Program-made: the position numbers and the translations under genes
Shown here: positions 15,510 through 24,084 of the stretch, piece after piece
How the letters are laid out: every line of letters starts with the position of its first letter
Position numbering within the stretch: position 1 is the first letter of the stretch
The notes under the pieces: generated by a model
The model's database searches: none
Seen by the model: only the letters and a program-made list of their open reading frames with translations
What the model was told of the DNA's origin: nothing
Source of the DNA: Blastocatellia bacterium
Lineage (GTDB): Bacteria > Acidobacteriota > Blastocatellia > UBA7656
NCBI GenBank assembly: GCA_035275065.1
Contig: DATENM010000004.1
Location: forward strand, 1 to 64,000
Reading direction: 5' to 3'
Length of the DNA: 64,000 bases

Positions 15510-16604
15510 ATGGACATAAAGCCGAAAACAACTTCTTACTTGCCTTCTTCTCGACCCTCGCGTATCGAGCAACTGCAAGAAATCACCGATGTCCTATTGT
15601 TATCAGACAATCCTAAGGAACTTAATGACACTGTCCTAAAGCTTTATTCTTTACTCTCGGCGATTTCAGGTATAAATGACAATCCGATTGATGCTTCCGA
15701 TTCTCTTAATTCGGTCTTACCGGTGGGGGAAGCCCTCTCTCCTAGAAATGCTGCGCGGTGTGTCATCGATGCTGCCCGGACGTCGAAGTTCCTGCGGGGG
15801 ATATACGCTGCATTACTGGAGGCGCAACAGCGTTTCCCTAATGGCGCAATTGAAATCCTTTACGCCGGCTGTGGGCCCTTTGCCCCTTTAGCTATTCCGT
15901 TGACCACACAGTTCAAAGCCGACCAGATTCAGTTTACATTGCTCGACATACACGCTCGATCACTAGAGTCTGCGCGGCATATTGCTCTGGCCTTCGGGGT
16001 GGAGGACTATGTGCGGGGCTATATCCAGAGCGACGCCGCGTCATATGCTCATCCTCACCCGCCCCACATGGTCATCACTGAAACCATGCAGAAGGCGCTA
16101 AGTAAAGAGCCCCAGCTGGCGATCACCCTCAACCTGGCTCCCCAGCTATGCGCCAGTGGTATCTTCATTCCACAGCGCGTCACCATAGATGCCAACCTCT
16201 GCGATCCTCGCAACGAGTTCGTGCCAGGGGATCGTGACAGCGATAAGCCGCTTCCAGTGACGCAGCACGCCGGTGGGGCGAGGATTAAGCTCGGCAAAGT
16301 ATTCGACCTGACCGCCGAAGAGGCATTGGAACTTGCAAGGAAAAGAGGCAGGAGAACGTGCTCTGCAGAGGCGTATCTACCGGCAGCAGCGATTGATCTT
16401 CCCCAGGAAATAGCTGAAGGGCACAAACTAATGTTGTCGACAATCATAACCGTTTTCGGAATGGTAACGATAGGTGAGTATGAATCAGGGCTAACACATC
16501 CTCTATGGTTTTATGACTTCAGCGGAGCTAAAGCTAGGACCAAAATAGAATTCCAGTACTTTTTCAAAGGCAACCCGGGATTCAAATGGCATATGTCCGA
16601 ATGA
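15510..16604 (+). CDS. SAM-dependent methyltransferase-like protein
   Basis: 364 residues. A Rossmann methyltransferase core is visible in the middle: motif I IEILYAGCGPFAPLAIPLTT (about residue 115), then FTLLDIHARSLESAR as motif II with the ribose-binding Asp, and VITETMQKAL in the motif IV position. The Thr-Glu-Thr there resembles the acidic loop of protein arginine methyltransferase-like enzymes. The N-terminal 100 residues are helical and the C-terminal part is beta-rich. The substrate is unknown. The cassette ends at attC 16609-16700, 4 bp after the stop. Confidence 0.65.
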   Translation: MDIKPKTTSYLPSSRPSRIEQLQEITDVLLLSDNPKELNDTVLKLYSLLSAISGINDNPIDASDSLNSVLPVGEALSPRNAARCVIDAARTSKFLRGIYAALLEAQQRFPNGAIEILYAGCGPFAPLAIPLTTQFKADQIQFTLLDIHARSLESARHIALAFGVEDYVRGYIQSDAASYAHPHPPHMVITETMQKALSKEPQLAITLNLAPQLCASGIFIPQRVTIDANLCDPRNEFVPGDRDSDKPLPVTQHAGGARIKLGKVFDLTAEEALELARKRGRRTCSAEAYLPAAAIDLPQEIAEGHKLMLSTIITVFGMVTIGEYESGLTHPLWFYDFSGAKARTKIEFQYFFKGNPGFKWHMSE

Positions 16605-16608
16605 AGCC

Positions 16609-16700
16609 ATCTAACAATGCCTTGCACCGGAGCCGCCGAAGCACCTCTCTCATCTTTCTACCAATGCCGCTTGGCGGCCCGCTGAACCGGGGCGTTAGGC
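16609..16700 (+). repeat. attC site
   Basis: 92 bp. R'' ATCTAAC (16609-16615), R' GTTAGGC (16694-16700). Arms TTGCACCGG / CCGGGGC are less perfect; GCCGCCGAA / TTGGCGGC pair. Confidence 0.85.
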
Positions 16701-16741
16701 GCAACAGCGTATAATCATATTGACCAGTTAATCGCCGAAAG

Positions 16742-16930
16742 ATGTCCAAGGAGGTTACGAAATCGTATAAACCAACTTGGCGATGGGCCAAAACTATTGA
16801 GAACGGTCTGATGTGGGGGCTGGTACTCGGTGCCTTGTTGCTTTTGGCGTATGCCCTATGCCGCCCTGAAAAAGGAGAAAACGCGGAACGCGGGCGGCGC
16901 AAAAATACCTGCAACCCGATAAGCTGGTGA
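16742..16930 (+). CDS. Small single-pass membrane protein
   Basis: 62 residues starting at 16742, just downstream of attC 16609-16700. One hydrophobic segment (GLMWGLVLGALLLLAYALC, about 28-46) follows a basic N-terminus, so the N-terminus is probably cytoplasmic. A TATAAT at 16710-16715 could serve as its -10 box. The tail is basic and overlaps a peptidase fragment in another frame, so its true 3' end may have been created by the junction. Existence is uncertain. Confidence 0.4.
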   Translation: MSKEVTKSYKPTWRWAKTIENGLMWGLVLGALLLLAYALCRPEKGENAERGRRKNTCNPISW

Positions 16931-17095
16931 TTCTGGTCGTTGGCAACGTTGACGACATCACGAAAGGCAATGCTGATAAATCGCAGTTGAGCTGCCCCAC
17001 TTCCCCCAAGACGGCAAGGTCATTCGCATGCCGTTGGCCGACCCGTTGACGATGAAGTGCCCGCAGAGTTAGCGGATAAACTTGAGGCGCGGTGA
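16890..17095 (+). pseudogene. C-terminal remnant of an M16-type zinc peptidase
   Basis: The frame reads KYLQPDKLVILVVGNVDDI, then shifts to give DGKVIRMPLADPLTM, then shifts again to AELADKLEAR before a stop. KYL-PDKL-ILVVGN is the typical C-terminal segment of M16 (insulinase-like) peptidases. At least two frameshifts and loss of the N-terminal part make it a pseudogene. It suggests that the cassette array abuts or invaded an older chromosomal gene here. Confidence 0.6.
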
Positions 17096-17116
17096 ATTTC
17101 ACCGCGCCTCAAGTTT
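17078..17116. terminator. Perfect 17-bp inverted-repeat terminator
   Basis: Arms 17078-17094 and 17100-17116 (AAACTTGAGGCGCGGTG and its exact complement) with a 5-nt loop, followed rightward by TTTTT. It sits between the end of the peptidase remnant and the end of the leftward phospholipase D-like gene and probably works in both directions. Confidence 0.8.
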
Positions 17117-17158
17117 TTAAGCTGGCAATTGTCTTGCCTGATTTCGGACAGATCTAGT

Positions 17159-18499
17159 TTAGACTTCCATATAATCAGCCGGGCTTACTTCTATGAAGTT
17201 TCCTTTTGCAACCTTAGTTGGAGAAATCGTCTCCGGTGCACCTACCTGCGGCAGCGTTTTCTTTGCCGTACTCCAATCGGCCTCGAAAATTCCGGCGTAG
17301 TATCTGGCGATCTCAGGGAATTCAAACATAAGCCCGGCCTCTCGATTTTGCAGCACTGCTGTATCTGACCAGTTTTGTGAGCTTACAAGCAAAGACTGAT
17401 TATCAACCACAATAAGCTTATTGTGGCAATGCACAAACCTGTCCGTATCAATGTAGCGGACATTCGTTCCTAATTTAAGACCGAACTTTTTGTTCAGGTT
17501 ATCAAGATTGGCTTTTTCTTTCTTGATGTCAGCTTTGCTGAATATTTTCCCGAGAATGATTCGCACATCCATATTTGGGTGGGCGTCCATCGCTTCTCGT
17601 ATGGCTAAAAGCAACTGGCCGACGGCTTTCTGATTGCTGCGAATGTATTGTTGCTCAATGAAGATTGATTTAGTAGCGGATTTCAAAAAGCCAGGCACTA
17701 CGCTCATGTAATTATCCGGCGAAAGAACGGGCAGCACTTTGATTTTGTTTGTCGGATTGAAGCTTTTGCTCTTAAAAAGCTTGACGGGAATTTTCGCGGG
17801 CGCGGCTTCGACAAGCAGGGGGAAATCTTTTGTGCTAGCTTCCAGCAAAGCTTCAGTTCCTTCGGCATCAAGCTCCAACTTCATATCACCGCGCAAAACC
17901 TTGGTGAAAAAATCTGCCAACGGTTTTGATTTTATTGCGACACCCATATCCCGGTTTCCGGTTCTGAAATTGGCCGGGTCGCCGCCGTCTTTTTCATTAA
18001 AGGGAATGCTATTCTCCGAATAGTTTCCGCTTTGAACCATCACCCACGTATCATCAATGACGATGACTTTTTCGTGTGAATTACTGAAGTAGTGAATAAA
18101 CTTGCTGGAGCAGGAGGGGGCCGCTACCGTTTCAGCTCCGAAAGTACTCAGGTCTTTCATCAACTGCTGCTCCGCTGTGCTGTTTATATCAAGCATGAGA
18201 GAAACCTTCACGCCTCTAATCATGGCGTTGCGCAGGAGGGCTTTCATGTAGCTGGCAGAAAAATCATAGATGCCAATCAAAATTGACTTTTTCGCGCTGT
18301 CCATAAGCCGTTTAGTTACGGCATAGGTTGAGTCGGGCGAGGCATAAGCGATGAATTCGCTCGTTGTGGGAAATGATTTGATGTTTTTGAGTAGGATATC
18401 GCTTGTGTCTTCAAGCGAGCAACCGAAGGCTTCAAGCGCGCCGGCTTTCTCGGTACTTACAGATTCGACTGTTGCAGGGTATTTAACAAACTGGGGCAT
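17159..18499 (-). CDS. Phospholipase D-superfamily protein (two HKD motifs)
   Basis: 446 residues, without signal peptide. Two HxKx4D motifs are intact: His142/Lys144/Asp149 (SHEKVIVIDD) and His359/Lys361/Asp366 (CHNKLIVVDN), each followed by the usual Ser/Asn (SGNYSEN, SSQNWSD). This architecture supports a single-chain phosphodiesterase: either a phospholipase D or a PLD-type nuclease. It is the last gene of a leftward three-gene set with the trypsin-like protease and a small protein. Cytosolic location favours a nuclease, but that is inference. Confidence 0.82.
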   Translation of the reverse strand: MPQFVKYPATVESVSTEKAGALEAFGCSLEDTSDILLKNIKSFPTTSEFIAYASPDSTYAVTKRLMDSAKKSILIGIYDFSASYMKALLRNAMIRGVKVSLMLDINSTAEQQLMKDLSTFGAETVAAPSCSSKFIHYFSNSHEKVIVIDDTWVMVQSGNYSENSIPFNEKDGGDPANFRTGNRDMGVAIKSKPLADFFTKVLRGDMKLELDAEGTEALLEASTKDFPLLVEAAPAKIPVKLFKSKSFNPTNKIKVLPVLSPDNYMSVVPGFLKSATKSIFIEQQYIRSNQKAVGQLLLAIREAMDAHPNMDVRIILGKIFSKADIKKEKANLDNLNKKFGLKLGTNVRYIDTDRFVHCHNKLIVVDNQSLLVSSQNWSDTAVLQNREAGLMFEFPEIARYYAGIFEADWSTAKKTLPQVGAPETISPTKVAKGNFIEVSPADYMEV

Positions 18500-18587
18500 G
18501 ATGATTCTCCTTTCGGTAACAGGTTAACAGGTGACAGAGAGGGGTTGATGTCCCTTCCCAAAGCTCTCCTTGCAGGGTCTCGTGAAG

Positions 18588-18842
18588 CTATTCAAGAGTT
18601 GCCATAGGGATTACTTTGCCTTTCAAGGGAACCTTTTTTTTCTTTCCATGAATCTCGATTTCGAGATCATCCGGCAGTTCATCAGGCAACTCTTCATAAA
18701 AGGCAACTACACCAAAAGTATCTTTGCTCTGACTGCTCTTGACTTTATCAACCAAGATTGCGTGCGCGCCGGATTTTCTCAGAAAATCCGAATGCGCTTC
18801 TCGGGCTTTGTTTGCTTCTTTCTCTGTAGCCACAGCGAACAC
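18588..18842 (-). CDS. Small protein between the protease and PLD genes
   Basis: 84 residues. It begins MFAVATEKEANKAREAHSDF and has an alpha-beta pattern with an acidic centre (EELPDELPDDLEIEI) followed by a basic Lys-rich turn and KGKVIPMATLE. It lies 21 bp after the protease gene and 88 bp before the PLD gene, all leftward, so co-expression is likely. It could be an inhibitor, adaptor or protease substrate in the set. No family recognised. Confidence 0.65.
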   Translation of the reverse strand: MFAVATEKEANKAREAHSDFLRKSGAHAILVDKVKSSQSKDTFGVVAFYEELPDELPDDLEIEIHGKKKKVPLKGKVIPMATLE

Positions 18843-18863
18843 CTTTCAAAACTCTCATGCCAA

Positions 18864-19892
18864 CTAGATTGACGTCGTTACCAATTTTACTTTCAAGGCA
18901 TCCAACACCGCATCAATCGGGTTAAAGACGCTACCTTTTACACCATCTTGGTCTGGATACCCTGCAAAATGCAAGCCGACGGCTTTGCCCGAGGCGTTAT
19001 CAATGACGATAGAGCCGGAATCGCCGTTGTTCGTGTAGCGCGAACAGAAAACTTGATCCAGAAAGCCAACCTCACCAACGCCCGGATAATTCAACGTCAT
19101 TCTAAAATTCACATCCTTGATCGTACCAGTTGACTTGCCGGTTGTTCTCCCTACTTTCGTTACCTTCATTCCTCGCTTCGGCTTGATAACGCCTTTAGGA
19201 ATTCCCAGACCTTTGATCTCTGCCACCACTTCAGCAAGGCGCGCAGGCAGAGGAATCGCTACGGCGCAGTCTACCCTATTGACAAAATCTCCGCCGGTTT
19301 TGAATTTCACGAAATCAGCAAGTTCTCCGACTAAATCATCAGGTAAACGGCCTTCATCAGCGTCGCCCGGATAGAGAATCTTATCGCCCTTTCTTGCTTT
19401 GCCACTGTTAGCAAGCACATGGCAATTGCTCAATAGCATTAATTGATCTCCTTGTTTAACAATCGCGCCAAGCGTTCCGGCTGTGACTTTCACGTGGCCG
19501 ATGCTAAAACCGGGCTGAATCGGAGTGCGTTTCACCAATGGCGAAGCCAAGTCTTGAACTTCAAGTTGTGGGCGGCCGATCACAATCACGTCTGTAGGTA
19601 TGGCCTGTGGTCCGCTGATTACTTCGGGCAGAGCCGGCGGGATAACTTCATCGCCTTTCAGTTTATTCTTGGCGATTTTACGTTCAACATAAAAGGTTAT
19701 GGCGAGATTCCCGGTTGGTCGTCCTGCCGAGACTTTTTCGCTAATGCCGACAGCAACAATGTTTTTTGAATCAATGACACGACGAATCTCTTTTACATGG
19801 CCTGGCCCTCCGGCCCTCAAGCTTTCGACTTCACCTTTTGGGGCTACAGTTAAAAGATCCAGAGCGCGAACAAGTGTTTTTTCAGATACCAT
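18864..19892 (-). CDS. Nal1-like trypsin-fold serine protease
   Basis: 342 residues, no signal peptide. The N-terminal part (about 40-105) resembles the Nal1-type leader, with KNIVAVGISEKV and LAITFYVERKI. The trypsin-like triad is visible: His158 in LSNCHVLA, Asp208 in NRVDCAVA, Ser292 in NNGDSGSIVI. It is probably a cytosolic peptidase. It is the first gene of a leftward set with an 84-residue protein and a PLD-family enzyme. Protease plus nuclease-like pairs are common in bacterial conflict systems, so a defence or self-processing role is plausible but untested. Confidence 0.8.
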   Translation of the reverse strand: MVSEKTLVRALDLLTVAPKGEVESLRAGGPGHVKEIRRVIDSKNIVAVGISEKVSAGRPTGNLAITFYVERKIAKNKLKGDEVIPPALPEVISGPQAIPTDVIVIGRPQLEVQDLASPLVKRTPIQPGFSIGHVKVTAGTLGAIVKQGDQLMLLSNCHVLANSGKARKGDKILYPGDADEGRLPDDLVGELADFVKFKTGGDFVNRVDCAVAIPLPARLAEVVAEIKGLGIPKGVIKPKRGMKVTKVGRTTGKSTGTIKDVNFRMTLNYPGVGEVGFLDQVFCSRYTNNGDSGSIVIDNASGKAVGLHFAGYPDQDGVKGSVFNPIDAVLDALKVKLVTTSI

Positions 19893-20079
19893 GGGTTACA
19901 TCCTCCGTTTCTGTATGTCAGTTGCGTAATTGAAAACTGTGAATCCACTTAGTTATGAGAAAAATGGTAAAAACATTTCGGACTGTATATGAAACTAATT
20001 AAAAACTCTAACGGGTAGATGAGCCAAAAGAAGGGGCCATCATTCGCGGGTGTAAAATCTATAACTTATTAGCGCCGCC

Positions 20080-20171
20080 ATCTAACAACGGCATGCACCG
20101 GAGCGTGCGAAGCGAGCTTCTTAAGGTTCCGCCAGCGCCGCTCGCGCGCCCGGTGAACGCGGGCGTTAGGC
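20080..20171 (+). repeat. attC site
   Basis: 92 bp. R'' ATCTAAC (20080-20086), R' GTTAGGC (20165-20171). Arms GCATGCACCGG / CCGGTGAACGC and GCGTGCGA / TCGCGCGC pair. Confidence 0.87.
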
Positions 20172-20174
20172 ATC

Positions 20175-20202
20175 TTGCTAGAAAAGTACCCCCTGCTATA
20201 AT
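20175..20202 (+). promoter_or_regulatory. Cassette promoter immediately after an attC
   Basis: TTGCTA (20175-20180), 16-bp spacer, extended TGC-TATAAT (20197-20202). It starts 4 bp inside the cassette and would drive the 20294-20626 gene independently of any array promoter. Confidence 0.6.
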
Positions 20203-20293
20203 GTTGGCTCTCATTGCGCTACCTGAGGCCTCCAAGATGCGGCCTACTAAGGTGTAAAGTATTCGGCACAATAAGCCCAGGAAAGGAGCCGCC

Positions 20294-20626
20294 ATGTCTT
20301 TGGTTCAGAATAAATCAAAGGGGACCTATCTCTTCCTCTCCACAAAAAACGACCCCGCCAGCACGCCTATCAAGCTAAAGAGTGAGATCGGTAGAAATGC
20401 TGCGGTCGGGCCGACGCACTACCGCTTGGTAGATGACAGCCGTTTTAAGAAGCACAAGCGCGTCTACGTCGTCGTGGTCTTAAAGCATCACCCCGGAGGC
20501 CAACCTCTGCAATGGGTATCGCAAGAGATCGGCCCTGGGGAGTTGTGGGTATTTGATGGACGAACGATCTCCAAAAAAGAAGCGCGGCGGACAAAGCAGG
20601 ACCCCAGCGCCATTCATGGTTGGTGA
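20294..20626 (+). CDS. Hypothetical small basic protein (cassette-encoded)
   Basis: 110 residues with AAAGGAG upstream. It begins MSLVQNKSKGTYLFLSTKND and contains two beta-rich segments (RVYVVVVLKHHPGG and GELWVFDGRTISKKEARR). The composition is basic and lacks export signals. No family recognised. Together with its own promoter and attC 20670-20761 it forms a self-contained cassette. Confidence 0.65.
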   Translation: MSLVQNKSKGTYLFLSTKNDPASTPIKLKSEIGRNAAVGPTHYRLVDDSRFKKHKRVYVVVVLKHHPGGQPLQWVSQEIGPGELWVFDGRTISKKEARRTKQDPSAIHGW

Positions 20627-20669
20627 CACAGAGATTTGGATGCAAAGATAACATTGCAATCCAAACGAT

Positions 20670-20761
20670 GCCTAACAAAGACATGCACCGGAGCCGCCGG
20701 GCGTAATTCTCATGCGTTGAATGAGTGCCGTCCGGCGGCTCGGTAATGTCGAGCGTTAGGC
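20670..20761 (+). repeat. attC site
   Basis: 92 bp. R'' GCCTAAC (20670-20676), R' GTTAGGC (20755-20761). Arms GACATGCACCGG / CGGTAATGTC and GCCGCCGG / CCGGCGGC pair. Confidence 0.88.
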
Positions 20762-20791
20762 GGCTACACGTAACACTGCAAAGGGAGATCT

Positions 20792-21682
20792 GTGAAGCCA
20801 ATCAATATTGCATTGCTACAAATGATAGGCTGCGGTATTGACAGGAACGCGAGCCTTGCAAAAGGGGACATCTTTTGTCGCCGCGCTAAGGATATGGGGG
20901 CTGATGTTGCCCTATTCCCTGAAATGTGGAGCGTCGGTATGACCTTCTTCGACCCAAAGCAAGAGGGCGCACGCCAGCACTGGGAAGCACAGGCCATTAG
21001 CCAGGAGGACTCGTTCGTCACTCACTTTCGAAGAGTTGCCAAAGAATTAAATATGGCGGTGGCGATTACCTACCTTGAAAAGTGGGCCGGCAGGCCGCGC
21101 AATTCCGTATCGCTCATTGATCGGCATGGCGAAATCGTATTGACATACGCGAAAGTCCACACCTGCGAGTTCGATATTGAGTCTGCCCTCACACCCGGCG
21201 ACAGCTTCCCGGTTTGCGCTTTGGATACTGAACAGGGTGATGTGCGAGTAGGATTTATGATCTGCTTTGACCGAGAGTTTCCTGAGTCAGCGCGTATTCT
21301 AATGCTCAAGGGGGCGGAACTGGTTCTTACTCCTAACGCCTGCTGCCTAGACGAGCATCGCCTCAGCCAATTCAAGACACGCGCATTTGAGAACATGGTT
21401 GGGGTGGCGATGGCTAATTATGCCAGCCCGCAAAACAACGGGCACAGCATAGCTTTTGACGCGATGGCTTACCCGGTGGAAGATGGTGAGGCAAGGGATA
21501 CGCTTGTTGTTGAAGCCGGAGAGAGCGAAGGTATATACATGGCAGCGTTCGATATTGGCAGCATCCGCCGCTACCGTGAGCGAGAGAGTTGGGGCAACGC
21601 TTACCGGAGGCCGCGTCTCTACGGGATACTGAAAGACGAAGAAGTAGAGCCGCCTTTTATTCGGTCGAATGCGACGAGATAA
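20792..21682 (+). CDS. Nitrilase-superfamily amidohydrolase
   Basis: 296 residues; GTG start at 20792 with AGGGAG upstream. The Glu-Lys-Cys triad is intact: Glu44 (LFPEMWS), Lys121 (LTYAKVHTCEF) and Cys158 (FMICFDREFPE). These enzymes hydrolyse C-N bonds in amides, ureas or carbamoyl compounds, usually as cytosolic oligomers. The sequence is closest in style to carbon-nitrogen hydrolases of the carbamoylputrescine amidase/amidase group. The exact substrate cannot be read. It is a complete cassette whose attC is broken (21732). Confidence 0.85.
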   Translation: MKPINIALLQMIGCGIDRNASLAKGDIFCRRAKDMGADVALFPEMWSVGMTFFDPKQEGARQHWEAQAISQEDSFVTHFRRVAKELNMAVAITYLEKWAGRPRNSVSLIDRHGEIVLTYAKVHTCEFDIESALTPGDSFPVCALDTEQGDVRVGFMICFDREFPESARILMLKGAELVLTPNACCLDEHRLSQFKTRAFENMVGVAMANYASPQNNGHSIAFDAMAYPVEDGEARDTLVVEAGESEGIYMAAFDIGSIRRYRERESWGNAYRRPRLYGILKDEEVEPPFIRSNATR

Positions 21683-21731
21683 CACGATCAGCAACGAAGC
21701 GTTAGTGTTATGTCTGATGACCGGCAAAGCC

Positions 21732-21929
21732 GCATAACAAGGCGTTGCAGCGGAGGCCACGAAGCGCCGTTCTTATGGTTGCTAGAGTTGTTTGGCTCTT
21801 AGGGGTGTCCGCCAGTGGCAGTTGCGTGACCAGGACGCGAGCGGTTTGGCTGGCCAGTTCGGCGACCTCAAGGCGTGGGTTGTGCAGGAAGCGGGTTGAG
21901 CGCCTGCTGGCGGCATGCGCTTGTTAGCC
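21732..21929. repeat. Head-to-head junction of two broken attC sites
   Basis: At the left is the first half of a plus-strand site (GCATAAC at 21732-21738, then GCGTTGCAGCGGAGGCC). At the right, the minus strand starts a similar half (GGCTAAC at 21929-21923, then AAGCGCATGC). Neither has its partner half here, and the roughly 150 bp between shows no gene. This is the expected scar if two arrays of opposite orientation were joined or one was inverted. Confidence 0.5.
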
Positions 21930-22970
21930 GGCGCTGCTAGAGGTACTTATCTCTGCCTCTATAGCAGCAGCGGCTTTGGACCGAGATTGTTCGTTGGTTA
22001 TTCCCTGTGATTTCAGAATGTTTGTGAACTCCCGGTCAAATTCTTTGATCCGTGCCCATACGGTCGGGGCATGCCAAGTGACCAGGGTCTGACGGTATCC
22101 TGCCCCATCTACTGGCATAATGGACTCTGCGTAGAACCAATCGCCCACGATCAGGAGATTGCCCGGTTCTGTTCGAGGGCGAACGGCGACTCGCACATCA
22201 GGATATCTTTCCTCATCTAGCAGAAACTTCCTTAGTTGCTCCAGTCGAATACGCCGAGCCTCTGATCCATAAGCTTTTAGCTCAACGGTGGGGTCAATAA
22301 CTATATCGCATCCATACCGGGCAACGACTTCACCAAGAACCAGGCGCTCCTGGCATAGCTGTTCGTACAAGAATCGGCTTCGCTGAACGCGGCCATCGCG
22401 TTCACGCCATATGCTATGAGCCGGCGGTAGCTCGGGCAGAGCAAAGGAACTCATAGCACCTCGCTGCCTTATTCTACCTCCCCCACGACGCTGCACATCC
22501 CTAGCATATTGCACGATCATCTGGGTGCGCCGTTCTGGATGATCGATAGACTCATAATTGGGATGAGCGGTCTTAGCGCCATCTTCGATACGTGCGTCAA
22601 CAAGACCTTCAGTGAGTACAGACCGAAGTTGGCCCACGTCTTCGCCGATTCTGATTGCTTGGAGCTGTTGGATCAATGCGACAGGGGCAATGTTTCCGAT
22701 TACGATTGGAAGAATTGGCACGCCAACTCCCATCGCATATCCGGTTTCCTGGTGGACCCAAGGTTTAGGCAAAGATTTACGTGTAAGCAGCGGAATGAAA
22801 AGATGGCATCGGGAAATCTGAGTTTTGATCTCTTCAGTAAACGGCTGACCGGGCACTAAAGCATGGTCCCACATTACAAAAAGGCCCGTCTGCTGAAGAA
22901 CCGAAACTATCTGCTCTGCCAGTTCGCGTTCTGCACTTGAATAACTAAGAAATACACGAAAAGGATACAT
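21924..22970 (-). CDS. TIR-domain protein (possible defence effector; inverted cassette)
   Basis: 348 residues. Residues 1-140 form a TIR domain: FRVFLSYSSAE opens it, and the helix with the catalytic Glu reads WVHQETGYAMG (Glu75). Many bacterial TIR domains cleave NAD+ after phage sensing. Residues about 150-330 form a second domain of unknown type, with DIVIDPTVELKAYG and LLIVGDWFYAESIMP, perhaps a sensor. The stop codon lies inside a half attC. It is a single-gene cassette transcribed leftward, with its upstream boundary at attC 23060-23151. Confidence 0.8.
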   Translation of the reverse strand: MYPFRVFLSYSSAERELAEQIVSVLQQTGLFVMWDHALVPGQPFTEEIKTQISRCHLFIPLLTRKSLPKPWVHQETGYAMGVGVPILPIVIGNIAPVALIQQLQAIRIGEDVGQLRSVLTEGLVDARIEDGAKTAHPNYESIDHPERRTQMIVQYARDVQRRGGGRIRQRGAMSSFALPELPPAHSIWRERDGRVQRSRFLYEQLCQERLVLGEVVARYGCDIVIDPTVELKAYGSEARRIRLEQLRKFLLDEERYPDVRVAVRPRTEPGNLLIVGDWFYAESIMPVDGAGYRQTLVTWHAPTVWARIKEFDREFTNILKSQGITNEQSRSKAAAAIEAEISTSSSAG

Positions 22971-23059
22971 GGCGTGCCTCCCGCAGGCTCAATGAGCCTG
23001 TCTACCGTATAACGCGATCCGACAACTACACGGTTTAATAGTCAGTGCGCCATTGAGCC

Positions 23060-23151
23060 GTCTAACGCCCGCGTTCAGCGGGGCCGCGAATGGCATTGAT
23101 GGGGCGATAAGAACCTTGCTTCGAGGCCCCCGCTGCAACGCCTTGTTAGGC
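23060..23151 (-). repeat. attC site in inverted orientation
   Basis: 92 bp on the minus strand: R'' GCCTAAC (23151-23145), R' GTCTAAC-complement GTTAGAC (23066-23060). The GCGTTGCAGCGG / CCGCTGAACGC arms pair. It belongs to the leftward 23170-23754 gene. Confidence 0.87.
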
Positions 23152-23169
23152 TTCGACGGAAGGGTATCT

Positions 23170-23754
23170 TCACTTAGGGCTGACCGCTCCAGCAGCGGGC
23201 CAGTTCGTATCGCTCACTCGCTTCAGATTCATCTCGAAGAATCGGACGGGCTCTTTGCCGGGCATGATACGGTCGCCCACCTCCCGCCATCCACCTTCCT
23301 TGATTACCGCTGTGTAGCGGATTGTCATTGATCCGGCAGGAATTTCCCATATGTAGCCATCGGTCGTTGGTGTGAGCACAAAATCACCGACGTAGCCTTG
23401 CGCATACGAGTGTAAAGTGTAAACACGTGTCGTGGGATTATATGAAATAGTACCGAACGCATTGAAGGTGACCTTGTTCTCCTGCTCATAGCCCCGCCCC
23501 TCGATGACCTTGACTGACCCATCCAGGAAAGGTCCTATCCGCTCGGTTTGGGTGATGGTGTGCTTCTCGCCCGACGGCAGGATGGTCCAAGCTGGCCCTC
23601 TCCACACTCCATCCATAACTGAGAGCCGGGCCATTGCTTCTCGCTGGGCCGCGATGAGTGTGGCAGGGTCCTGGCGCCCCTGTTGTCCTGAAGCCGTTAA
23701 TGTTAACCCTCCTATGATCAGGAGTGCCGACGTTACAAGTAGATGTCTTATCAT
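23170..23754 (-). CDS. Exported lipocalin-like protein (DUF1579-like)
   Basis: 194 residues. A signal peptide is clear (LLVTSALLIIGGLTLTASG). The mature part has repeated aromatic beta strands, with DGVWRGPAWTI, FGTISYNPTTRVYTLHSYAQ and GDFVLTPTTDGYIWEI. This is the pattern of DUF1579 and related small barrel proteins of unknown function. It probably binds a small ligand in the periplasm. It is an inverted cassette with its attC 19 bp downstream. Confidence 0.65.
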   Translation of the reverse strand: MIRHLLVTSALLIIGGLTLTASGQQGRQDPATLIAAQREAMARLSVMDGVWRGPAWTILPSGEKHTITQTERIGPFLDGSVKVIEGRGYEQENKVTFNAFGTISYNPTTRVYTLHSYAQGYVGDFVLTPTTDGYIWEIPAGSMTIRYTAVIKEGGWREVGDRIMPGKEPVRFFEMNLKRVSDTNWPAAGAVSPK

Positions 23755-23910
23755 TATCTCTTCCTCTTTAGATTGCGGTTGTCACATAGTGCCAACTCTT
23801 GACCAGGCTTGGCAAGCCATAATGTTAATCCAAGCCTCGCCGTGTTACTCGATCAAAATAATTATGATGGCTTCAAATCGCCGGATGGCTGGATCATTCT
23901 CCTCTCTACG

Positions 23911-23940
23911 GCCCGCGCCCGGTAACGTGGGCCGTTGGGT
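23911..23940 (+). repeat. Half attC site (right half)
   Basis: GCGCCCGGTAACGTGGGCC leads to GTTGGGT (23934-23940), which fits GTTRRRY. No left half is found. It marks the start of the next cassette. The remaining bases from 23755 show no other feature. Confidence 0.5.
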
Positions 23941-24084
23941 TGCGCGAAAGAGGACGTTATAGAGACAATTCTGCTTCGAGCGAGGTAGGAGGCGCAGCGC
24001 CTTCGGCAGCGTCACCAGGAAATGCGGCACCGGCAAAAGCAGCCGCGGCTGCGAACTGATTTTGTAAAAAGTAGTGCAGGGGTA

